Below, in pieces: positions 23,383 through 29,051 of a DNA stretch of 29,051 nt. Below the pieces are notes generated by a model. It searched no databases and was not told where the DNA came from. It saw nothing but the letters and a program-made list of their open reading frames with translations. Origin of the DNA: UBA10364 sp905182675 (lineage in GTDB: Bacteria; Bacteroidota; Bacteroidia; Flavobacteriales; Schleiferiaceae); the NCBI GenBank assembly GCA_963933975.1, contig CAWVWE010000027.1, positions 1 to 29,051 of the forward strand, given 5' to 3'. The position numbers were made by a program, and so were the translations under genes. Numbering within the stretch: position 1 is the first letter of the stretch; the number at the start of each line of letters is the position of its first letter.

Positions 23383-23975
23383 AATCAACTAAGCCCCTTC
23401 AATTAAACAGATCTTTAGTCCTAGGTTCTAAAAGTCCTCGCAGAGCACAACTCCTGTCTGATCTTGGCTTCGACTTCAGGATTGAGGTCACGGATGCCGA
23501 TGAGAATGCTCCAGAAAATCTCAACGGAGAGGAAACTGCAGTTTGGATTTCTGAACAGAAAGCAAAAGCTCTGCAACCGCTGTTAGCTGATGATGAATTA
23601 GGTATCACTTCTGACACGGAAGTATGGCTTGACAACAGGAGATTTGGCAAGGCGGCTGACGCGAATAAAGCAAGAAAAATGCTACAGGCTTTAAGTGGTA
23701 AAACACATCAAGTCATTACGGGGTTGTCTCTTGTAACCCGCACAAAGATCACCTCGTACTGCAGCGTAGTACAAGTACACTTTGACGTGCTTCCATCATG
23801 GGCGATAGAACACTATGTTTCCACATTCAAACCATTTGACAAGGCAGGAGCCTACGGTATTCAAGAATGGATTGGACAGACCTATATTCACAAAGTTGAA
23901 GGAGAATACAATGCAGTTGTAGGACTACCAACATCCACTCTATTCAAAGCACTTGAGCCATACCTAAAGGCATAA
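23376..23975 (+). CDS. maf: Maf-family nucleotide pyrophosphatase
   Basis: A 199-aa Maf/HAM1-superfamily enzyme expected to hydrolyse non-canonical or modified nucleoside triphosphates (dTTP/UTP or m7GTP subtypes), a house-cleaning activity. It has the signature LGSKSPRRAQLL (16-27), the catalytic-Asp stretch TSDTEVWLDN (78-87, Asp80), LSGKTHQVITGLSLV (106-120) and FDKAGAYGIQEW. I cannot assign the subtype. ATG at 23376 overlaps the kdsC stop by 7 nt and is preferred; an upstream ATG at 23352 would add eight non-conserved residues. A terminator follows at once. Confidence 0.92.
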   Translation: MVKSTKPLQLNRSLVLGSKSPRRAQLLSDLGFDFRIEVTDADENAPENLNGEETAVWISEQKAKALQPLLADDELGITSDTEVWLDNRRFGKAADANKARKMLQALSGKTHQVITGLSLVTRTKITSYCSVVQVHFDVLPSWAIEHYVSTFKPFDKAGAYGIQEWIGQTYIHKVEGEYNAVVGLPTSTLFKALEPYLKA

Positions 23976-23976
23976 A

Positions 23977-24004
23977 AAAAGCCGAAACTATAGTTTCAGC
24001 TTTT
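23977..24004. terminator. Bidirectional terminator between maf and ilvE
   Basis: AAAAGC-C-GAAACT (23977-23989) pairs with AGTTTC-A-GCTTTT (23992-24004), a stem of about 12 bp with one C/A mismatch and a small TATA loop. A and T tracts flank it on both sides. It lies 1 nt after the maf stop and about 20 nt after the ilvE stop on the other strand, so it serves both convergent genes. Confidence 0.85.
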
Positions 24005-24023
24005 CTATATGAATTTCACTAGA

Positions 24024-25082
24024 TTATTTGGAGGCTATTGAAAGATCGATCATCCAACCATACAGATCTTCTGAACGTCCCATTCTAATATCAGTGAGTA
24101 GCTTTTTAATATCCATGGCCTTCCCGTTTTCAGGTACCGGAATAGTGAAATTTTCACCATGGTATCCAATAGTGTCGATTTGACTCACCACTGCAGCAGT
24201 ACCCATTCCAAAAGCCTCTTGAAGCTTTCCTTCACGAGCTGCCTTCACTAATTCCTCCACCGTAATTGGGCGCTCTTCCAAGGCCCAACCTTGGGCTTTA
24301 ATCAATTGGATTATTGATCGTCTGGTTACTCCTGCTAAAATTCGGTCGGTCAAAGGAGGGGTAAGAAATACACCATCAACTAAAAGCATCAGGTTCATTG
24401 TACCACTTTCCTCTATATACTTATGTTCTTTATGATCAGTCCATATGACTTGATTATATCCCTCCTCTATAGCCTTGGACGTAGGATAAAACGCACCTCC
24501 ATAATTCCCTGCTGCTTTTGTATATCCTATACCACCGCTGGCTGCTCTAGAAAACTCTTGTTCAATCTTAACTTTTACAGTCCCGTTGTAGTATGGACCT
24601 ACAGGCGAAGTAATAATACAAAAGGTGTAGTCATCACTTTGGCGTGCTGCAATAAATTCAGAAGATGCAAACACAAATGGACGGATGTATAAACTGTGGT
24701 CTTCCGTTTTAGGAATCCATGCTTGATCAATCTCTAAAAGCTTTGACAAACCATCCATAAATACATGCTGTGGTATCTGAGGTATCATAAGGCGTTCAGC
24801 ACTTCTATTTAGCCGTGCAAAGTTGTCCAGAGGACGGAACATACTTACTGCACCGTTGTCCTTTCTATAGGCTTTCATACCCTCAAATGCACTTTGACCA
24901 TAATGAAGTGCATGGAGTCCATAAGAAAATTCTAATTGTCCATAAGGACGAATTTCTGGTTCTTGCCAAACTCCATTCTTAAAATGACAAACTAGCATGT
25001 GGTCAGACATGTTTTTACCAAAAGGAAGATTGTTAAAATCTAGATCCTTTAAACGGCTTTGTTGTGTCAATTCAACTTTCAT
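24024..25082 (-). CDS. ilvE: Branched-chain amino acid aminotransferase
   Basis: A fold-type IV PLP enzyme of the BCAT II type that interconverts leucine, isoleucine and valine with their keto acids using glutamate/2-oxoglutarate. The 352-aa protein carries YGQSAFEGMKAYR (61-73), the PLP lysine Lys189 in GGIGYTKAAGNYGG (183-196), ESGTMNLMLLVDG, and the C-terminal EAFGMGTAAVVSQI. An in-frame extension to 25142 exists, but the ATG at 25082 gives the expected N-terminus (MKVELTQQSR), and a -7 box at 25113-25106 lies inside the extension. It is monocistronic and ends at a shared terminator. Confidence 0.96.
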   Translation of the reverse strand: MKVELTQQSRLKDLDFNNLPFGKNMSDHMLVCHFKNGVWQEPEIRPYGQLEFSYGLHALHYGQSAFEGMKAYRKDNGAVSMFRPLDNFARLNRSAERLMIPQIPQHVFMDGLSKLLEIDQAWIPKTEDHSLYIRPFVFASSEFIAARQSDDYTFCIITSPVGPYYNGTVKVKIEQEFSRAASGGIGYTKAAGNYGGAFYPTSKAIEEGYNQVIWTDHKEHKYIEESGTMNLMLLVDGVFLTPPLTDRILAGVTRRSIIQLIKAQGWALEERPITVEELVKAAREGKLQEAFGMGTAAVVSQIDTIGYHGENFTIPVPENGKAMDIKKLLTDIRMGRSEDLYGWMIDLSIASK

Positions 25083-25105
25083 AGGCAATACTATTATTTC
25101 GAGCA

Positions 25106-25113
25106 CAAATGTA
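25106..25113 (-). promoter_or_regulatory. Candidate -7 box for ilvE
   Basis: TACATTTG on the minus strand matches TAnnTTTG and would start transcription about 18 nt before the ATG at 25082. No TTG lies at 17-23 nt spacing; the nearest, at 25126-25124, is only 10 nt away. This is a half match, useful mainly because it argues against the longer ilvE start. Confidence 0.4.
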
Positions 25114-25188
25114 CTAATTTTGACAATGAGAAACAGAAGCATTCTGCTCTGTAAGAATAGAGAGTTTTAATTTTAATCGAATCGTCCA

Positions 25189-25710
25189 ATGAATCACCAC
25201 TTACTTGTTATTTTCATTTCAATCGGATTGTTTTCTTGTCAAAACGGTAACGTAGATTCTCAAAACATCGTGGAGCCTCAAGTATCAGCTAATGAATATA
25301 TTAGCTTCGGAGACAGCTCTTTTGCTACAGATAATAGTATGACCGCTGCGGATCTGGTAACGGCATTTGAAACTGGCGAGTCAGATACTGTCTTCGCAAC
25401 AGTGGCAGGTCCCATTACTAAGGTTTGTACGACGAAAGGTTGCTGGATGTCTACGGCAATTGACTCTAATAATAGCCTTTTCGTAGACTACGATTACGAA
25501 TTTTTACTTCCTACCAACAGTAAGGGCCAAAAAATGGTCATGACAGGATATGCATATTGGGACAGTACAACAGTGGCTGAACTCAAACATTACGCTGAGG
25601 ATAGAGGAGCGAGTGAAGAAGAAATAGCCTCAATAATGAATCCTACTGGAGAGGTAAAGTTCAAAGCCAAAGGTGTTAAAATTGCCATATCTACTTCAAA
25701 TGAAGAGTAA
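25189..25710 (+). CDS. DUF4920 lipoprotein
   Basis: A 173-aa predicted lipoprotein (MNHHLLVIFISIGLFSC, lipobox Cys17) of the DUF4920 family. The mature domain has a beta-rich core with the diagnostic VCTTKGCWMS segment (79-88, Cys80 and Cys85), then LFVDYDYEFLLP, a MTGYAYWDST strand, and a helical stretch (LKHYAEDRGASEEEIASI) before a final strand. The paired cysteines and Trp look like a metal or redox site, but no function is established. It heads a plus-strand operon and overlaps the cytochrome-like gene by 11 nt. No convincing promoter is visible in the 106-nt gap from ilvE. Confidence 0.88.
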   Translation: MNHHLLVIFISIGLFSCQNGNVDSQNIVEPQVSANEYISFGDSSFATDNSMTAADLVTAFETGESDTVFATVAGPITKVCTTKGCWMSTAIDSNNSLFVDYDYEFLLPTNSKGQKMVMTGYAYWDSTTVAELKHYAEDRGASEEEIASIMNPTGEVKFKAKGVKIAISTSNEE

Positions 25711-26140
25711 GTTTTTTATCCTTTCGATATTACTATCATTGGTATACGCATGCACTCCTACGCAGGAGTCAGCGGACGTAGTAGCGCCAATCTGGTCCCC
25801 GGAAGTAGATCAACCGAGTGAATTGGCAGTGATCATGAGGGTTATTAATCAAGAGGGTATTGAGCGCAAAGCAAGTCTTGAGAACGGAGTGCTGAGCACA
25901 GCTAATTCTTCCTTGATATTCGATATGATTACTGCCCAACCAACAGAACCGCACATGGTGGGGCCTGCTTTTGAACCACATGCACAGGGCTTTATATACG
26001 CCTACAGTGAATTAGCGTCAGCCACTTCTGTACCCTCGCAAATAGAAGCGCATAACAACTTAGTGAAAAGCTGTGTGGCTTGTCATATGAACTTTTGCCA
26101 AGGTCCTATTTCAAGGATTGAAAAACTCTACATACCATAG
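25700..26140 (+). CDS. Monoheme cytochrome-c-like lipoprotein (C-terminal CxxCH)
   Basis: A 146-aa predicted lipoprotein: signal MKSKFFILSILLSLVYAC with lipobox Cys18. Its only clear motif is a c-type heme site CVACH (125-129), preceded by a helix (HNNLVKS) and followed by a short tail with one more Cys (NFCQG). A single CxxCH about 20 residues from the C-terminus, after mostly helical sequence, is the arrangement of the cytochrome c'/b562 fold. I recognise no specific family. Start: the ATG at 25700 gives a proper signal peptide and overlaps the DUF4920 stop; the in-frame upstream start at 25673 does not. It is a plausible client of the Ccm system encoded at 17893-22189. Confidence 0.75.
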   Translation: MKSKFFILSILLSLVYACTPTQESADVVAPIWSPEVDQPSELAVIMRVINQEGIERKASLENGVLSTANSSLIFDMITAQPTEPHMVGPAFEPHAQGFIYAYSELASATSVPSQIEAHNNLVKSCVACHMNFCQGPISRIEKLYIP

Positions 26141-26790
26141 TGTCTAGTGCAAGCCCAAGACACATCAAGACTTCCGCTGATGGGAGCTTGACACTTTGGG
26201 TTCCCAAATTAGACGAGTACTACCATAGCATTCATGGAGCACTTACCGAAAGTCAACATGTTTTTATCAATGCTGGATTAAAATCGCTGGCGCTCCCGGA
26301 AGTTCGCATTTTAGAGGTTGGATTAGGAACTGCCCTAAACGCTAGACTGACCCTTGAACAAAAAGGGAGTACTCTAATTCACTACACAGCTCTTGAAAAG
26401 TTTCCGTTATCCACGGAAGAAATTGATCTTATAGCACGCTCTAATATGCAACAGGAAGGACTAATCCTTCGTTGTGAACCGTTTGTGCCGACTGAGCTTA
26501 TACCAGGATTTCATTTTGAATTGATCACCACTGATCTTAGACTCTTCGACAGCGAGGAATCCAGCTTTGATCTTATCTATTTTGATGCCTTTGCGCCAAG
26601 TGCACAGCCTGAGCTCTGGACGGACGAAGTCTTTGAAAAGATGTTTAAAATATTAGCTAAAGGTGGCTGTTTGGTTACCTACTGTGCAAAAGGAGTAGTA
26701 AAGCGATCTATGAAGGCCGCCGGTTTTGAAGTCGAACGGCTGCCTGGACCTCCTAGAAAACGAGAAATGACGCGCGCATGGAAAAGATGA
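26140..26790 (+). CDS. mnmD: tRNA wobble-uridine methyltransferase MnmD (MnmC N-terminal domain)
   Basis: A 216-aa SAM-dependent methyltransferase that forms 5-methylaminomethyl(-2-thio)uridine at tRNA position 34, matching the N-terminal half of E. coli MnmC as a stand-alone protein. Signatures: EYYHSIHGALTESQHVFI (26-43), the SAM loop LEVGLGTALN (58-67), FDAFAPSAQPELW (148-160), the LVTYCAKGVVKR segment (178-189) and the PGPPRKREM near the end. No MnmC2 oxidase domain is fused. Start is GTG at 26140, sharing one base with the previous stop (TAGTG). The 3' end overlaps the Nudix gene by 13 nt. Confidence 0.93.
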   Translation: MSSASPRHIKTSADGSLTLWVPKLDEYYHSIHGALTESQHVFINAGLKSLALPEVRILEVGLGTALNARLTLEQKGSTLIHYTALEKFPLSTEEIDLIARSNMQQEGLILRCEPFVPTELIPGFHFELITTDLRLFDSEESSFDLIYFDAFAPSAQPELWTDEVFEKMFKILAKGGCLVTYCAKGVVKRSMKAAGFEVERLPGPPRKREMTRAWKR

Positions 26791-27224
26791 TCAAATTCAA
26801 CGCCCGTTGCTACGCTTTGATTATATCTAATCAAGGAAGACTTTTGGTAATGAAAGAGCTCTGGCAGGGAGTCAGTCTGCAAAAACTTCCCGGAGGAGGA
26901 CTAGAATTAGGCGAGGGGCTCATAGAATGTTTAGACCGGGAAATCAAGGAGGAATTCAAGCTTTGGTCACCATTAGATTGGTCACATTTTTATATTCCTA
27001 CTCATGCGTTTTCCTCTAGGTTTAAGCCTAACGAACAGCTGCTTCTGAATTATTTCATCGCTAGCAACCTCGTAAATGAGGAAGATTGGGCTATTATAGA
27101 CCATGACCCAAATTTAATAGAAATGATTTGGCTTCCACTCGAAGCTAAGCAAGCTTCATGGTTTTCACTCGAGTCAGATCGCGCGGCATTTTTAAAGTTA
27201 GTGAGACTAAAAACCCAATCTTAA
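26778..27224 (+). CDS. Nudix-domain hydrolase
   Basis: A 148-aa Nudix-fold protein. The Nudix box runs 40-62, with Gly40, Glu46, Arg54, Glu55, Glu58 and Glu59 in place (the REIKEEF core is intact). The Gly expected at position 61 is Lys. Metal-binding residues are kept, so hydrolase activity on a nucleoside diphosphate derivative is likely, but the substrate cannot be read from sequence. It is translationally coupled to mnmD (13-nt overlap). Its last 18 nt overlap the 3' end of the convergent 189-aa gene, leaving no room for a terminator. Confidence 0.88.
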   Translation: MEKMIKFNARCYALIISNQGRLLVMKELWQGVSLQKLPGGGLELGEGLIECLDREIKEEFKLWSPLDWSHFYIPTHAFSSRFKPNEQLLLNYFIASNLVNEEDWAIIDHDPNLIEMIWLPLEAKQASWFSLESDRAAFLKLVRLKTQS

Positions 27225-27776
27225 GCCAACAACTTCAGCGAGTTTGTTATAGAGTTGTTCCGGTTTTTTAGTTCGCCAATTCCATTCATCTAACTCACCA
27301 CCGAGTACAAAGAATTGGTCCAAACCATAGGAATTCAACTCATCAACGACATGGGGTCTTAAATTCAAAAACGTCATCCACCCCTCTGGAACTTCCTCCA
27401 GCCACTCTTCATAGTAATCCGTTATATCCGCATGAAAATTAAGGATATTCTCCCCAATAAGTATAAACTTGTCTATCCCCAAGGGCACCATCTCATCAAT
27501 AATATCCCGCTTGACCCGCATCACATCGTTATGAACGGCATCATTCCATTCTCCTAAAAACTCTATAATACCATATCCAGCAGCATAATCCACAAACAGG
27601 ATTTTAAGGACCAACGTCTCGCAACCTATATTATCCCATTGCGGATGCACCACATGATCAAAAATTCGATCTGTAAATTCCACTTCACTATTGAAGTAAC
27701 CATACATTGGGCTTTGCGGATCTTCGCTGGCTATATATAGGTGTCGCCAATTATAATAAGGTTCAATGGTGTGCAT
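27207..27776 (-). CDS. Conserved Bacteroidota protein of unknown function (189 aa)
   Basis: A 189-aa soluble, acidic, Trp- and Tyr-rich protein without signal peptide or membrane helix. The N-terminal EPYYNWRHLYIASEDPQSP, the FVDYAAGYGIIEFLGEWND stretch, IDKFILIGENILNFHADI, and WNWRTKKPEQLYNKL near the end match my memory of a widespread Bacteroidota family that has no assigned function. No catalytic motif stands out. The gene has its own divergent promoter region (a -7 box TAATTTTG at 27820-27813 inside an inverted repeat), and its 3' end overlaps the Nudix gene by 18 nt. Confidence 0.8.
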   Translation of the reverse strand: MHTIEPYYNWRHLYIASEDPQSPMYGYFNSEVEFTDRIFDHVVHPQWDNIGCETLVLKILFVDYAAGYGIIEFLGEWNDAVHNDVMRVKRDIIDEMVPLGIDKFILIGENILNFHADITDYYEEWLEEVPEGWMTFLNLRPHVVDELNSYGLDQFFVLGGELDEWNWRTKKPEQLYNKLAEVVGLRLGF

Positions 27777-27801
27777 AAAAGTCTATCCAGAAATATTCTA
27801 C

Positions 27802-27840
27802 TTAAAGTCTAACAAAATTAAGCTAGGGTTGTTAGTTTAA
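27802..27840. repeat. Imperfect inverted repeat in a divergent promoter region
   Basis: CTAACAA (27809-27815) and TTGTTAG (27829-27835) form a perfect 7-bp inverted repeat with a 13-nt spacer. Flanking TTAAA (27802-27806, two extra bases before the arm) and TTTAA (27836-27840) extend the symmetry to about 12 bp per arm. The left arm overlaps TAATTTTG (27820-27813), a candidate -7 box for the 189-aa gene. It may be an operator for one or both divergent genes; this is inferred. Confidence 0.35.
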
Positions 27841-27858
27841 CATTCACAAAAATAACAA

Positions 27859-28764
27859 ATGGCAACATTCACTATTACCGGTGCAACAGGATCAGTTGGC
27901 AAGGCTATCGTAGACCAATTACTCAATGAGCAACACCTTGTTCGCGTCCTCTCTACAAGGAAGAATCTCGCGTGGAAAGGCGTGGAAACCTATTACTGGA
28001 ACCCTTCCCAAGGCGAGATTGATCTGGCGTCTTTAGAAGGCGCTGATCATCTTATACATTTGGCAGGTACCACGGTTTCAAAACGCTGGACCGCTGCATA
28101 CAAGCAGTCTATTAATGACTCGAGAGTATACACTTCTCAAACACTCATTGACGCTTTACAAAAGCTAAAAAAAGCACCATCTTCCTGCGTTTCAGCAAGT
28201 GCCATTGGGTTCTACGGATCAGACTTTGAACGCACCATGATAGAAAGTGATTTACCAGCCGATGACTTTTTAGCGGCGGTAACAAGAAATTGGGAGCATT
28301 ATACAGGGAAACTTGGAAACGACAAAAGACGTAGTGTTCAGCTACGTATAGGCATCGTCTTAGACAAAGGCGCCGGCGTGCTAGGCGAATTAGTCCCTTT
28401 AGCGAAAGCAGGTATCGCATCCCCACTTGGAACCGGTAAACAATGGTCAAGCTGGATACACATTAAAGACCTCGCGCGCATGTTTATCCATGCAGCCACA
28501 TCAACAGATATCAAGTCTGGTCCATATAATGCAGTAGGTCCAAACCCTGCCACAAACAAATCTTTAACAAAAGCAATATGTAAGGTCCTTCACCGTCCCA
28601 TGCTTCTACCTGCCGTTCCTGGCTTTGTATTGAAACTGGTTCTAGGAGAAATGGCTACGCTCGCATTAATGAGTCAAAAAGTAAGTAATGAAAAAATACT
28701 CAAGACAGGATTCGCCTTCGAGTTTGACAATCTAGAAGAAGCATTGCGAGATGTATTAAAATAA
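27859..28764 (+). CDS. TIGR01777-family NAD(P)-dependent epimerase/oxidoreductase
   Basis: A 301-aa extended short-chain dehydrogenase/reductase of the TIGR01777 family (E. coli YfcH-like). The nucleotide-binding motif TGATGSVG is at 7-14, followed by the family-specific VETYYWNPSQGEID, DHLIHLAGTTVSKRWT (63-78), SASAIGFYG (112-120) and SSWIHIKDLARMF. The C-terminal third is the DUF1731 domain, with the RPMLLPAVPGFVLKLVLGE stretch. No substrate is established for the family. It is a single gene between a divergent promoter region and a terminator. The ATG at 27859 starts directly with the first beta strand. Confidence 0.93.
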   Translation: MATFTITGATGSVGKAIVDQLLNEQHLVRVLSTRKNLAWKGVETYYWNPSQGEIDLASLEGADHLIHLAGTTVSKRWTAAYKQSINDSRVYTSQTLIDALQKLKKAPSSCVSASAIGFYGSDFERTMIESDLPADDFLAAVTRNWEHYTGKLGNDKRRSVQLRIGIVLDKGAGVLGELVPLAKAGIASPLGTGKQWSSWIHIKDLARMFIHAATSTDIKSGPYNAVGPNPATNKSLTKAICKVLHRPMLLPAVPGFVLKLVLGEMATLALMSQKVSNEKILKTGFAFEFDNLEEALRDVLK

Positions 28765-28792
28765 AAAAGCCCCACTTAAGTAGGGCTTTTTT
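28763..28792. terminator. Bidirectional terminator between the oxidoreductase and yceI-like genes
   Basis: AAAAAAGCCC (28763-28772) pairs with GGGCTTTTTT (28783-28792) around an inner palindrome ACTTAAGT, with one C/A mismatch. The hairpin begins at the oxidoreductase stop codon and ends 20 nt before the YceI stop on the other strand. Confidence 0.87.
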
Positions 28793-28812
28793 ATCATAAA
28801 ATTCAAATAATA

Positions 28813-29051
28813 CTAAACCTTTGTAGCTGTAACTGAAATAGTCAGCTCAATGTTATGATCTATTAAATTATCCTTCAAAGATTCTGCAATAGAAGCATCA
28901 TCTCTGTTATGGAAATTCACTCCCCATAGCGTACGATCAATCGAGAAAGTAGGTGCCTCAAAAGAAACTAAGCCATTTTCAACCGATATGAGCGCTGGAA
29001 ACTCTATACTGTTCGTCACGCCTCTCAGAGTAAGGTTACCAGATACTATCG
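28813..29051 (-). CDS. YceI-family protein, C-terminal part (5' end outside the window)
   Basis: The reading frame runs off the right edge of the window, so only about the last 78 residues are visible. They begin with VSGNLTLRGVTNSIEFPA, the YceI hallmark strand pair (usually V-G-LTIRGVTK), and continue through SIDRTLWGVNFHN to a final beta strand with ELTISVTATKV. YceI proteins are periplasmic or secreted lipocalin-like barrels that bind polyisoprenoids or other lipids. A GTG at 29019 is an internal valine of this motif, not the start. The gene ends 20 nt before the shared terminator. Confidence 0.88.
   Translation of the reverse strand, partial: IVSGNLTLRGVTNSIEFPALISVENGLVSFEAPTFSIDRTLWGVNFHNRDDASIAESLKDNLIDHNIELTISVTATKV

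Noticed and set aside
25083..25142. Longer N-terminus for IlvE
   Set aside because: It adds 20 hydrophobic residues before the conserved start and would include the candidate -7 box; the BCAT N-terminus begins at 25082.
1..29051. Search by eye for CRISPR arrays, transposases, phage genes, toxin-antitoxin pairs or a defence island
   Set aside because: No direct repeat array, integrase, transposase or recognisable defence gene was seen. All genes look like core Bacteroidota chromosome with uniform composition.

Overview
The window comes from a Gram-negative member of the Bacteroidota, probably Flavobacteriales (marine Cryomorphaceae/Schleiferiaceae-like; that rank is a guess). The evidence is: Bacteroidota-type promoters (TTG-N19/21-TAnnTTTG); lipid A and KDO genes (lpxB, kdsC); bacillithiol synthesis (bshB1); families largely confined to Bacteroidota (two-repeat DUF1599, BT_3928-type DoxX, DUF4920, Rossmann/DUF2520, the 189-aa conserved protein); and modest GC. 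It is dense chromosomal core sequence. I see no insertion sequence, prophage, CRISPR array, rRNA or sign of recent transfer, and no gene-free stretch over 300 bases.

Layout. (1) 1-9239, minus strand: a partial tRNA-Arg(ACG), then a long leftward gene string DUF1599 - DoxX - orphan DppB-type permease - tpiA - prmA - a 1462-aa secreted protein of unknown function - clpS, ending at a hairpin. (2) 9277-10916, plus strand: folP and the c-di-AMP synthase cdaA, driven by a well-formed promoter whose -33 box lies inside the divergent DUF1599 gene. (3) 10918-15302, minus strand: surE - 99-aa membrane protein - lpxB - spoIID-like - short comEC, mostly coupled by overlapping stop/start codons. (4) 15394-17808: a membrane zinc peptidase (+), a long palindromic terminator, a lone 72-aa gene (-), and a glutathione peroxidase lipoprotein with bshB1 (-). 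(5) 17893-23975, plus strand: cytochrome c maturation genes ccmB-C-D-E-F, then DUF2520, kdsC and maf. (6) 24024-29051: ilvE (-); a plus-strand string DUF4920 lipoprotein - cytochrome-like lipoprotein - mnmD - Nudix; a conserved 189-aa protein (-); a TIGR01777 oxidoreductase (+); and a YceI protein cut by the window end (-).

How it fits together. Region 5 is a heme-attachment system whose CcmE carries Cys-x3-Tyr in place of the classical heme-binding histidine. Region 6 encodes a small lipoprotein with a C-terminal CxxCH, a plausible client. GPx and BshB1 suggest peroxide and thiol defence. lpxB and kdsC serve lipopolysaccharide. The least explained items are the 1462-aa secreted protein, the A9 run at the surE/99-aa junction, the short ComEC with possible competing hairpins at its start, and the orphan permease.
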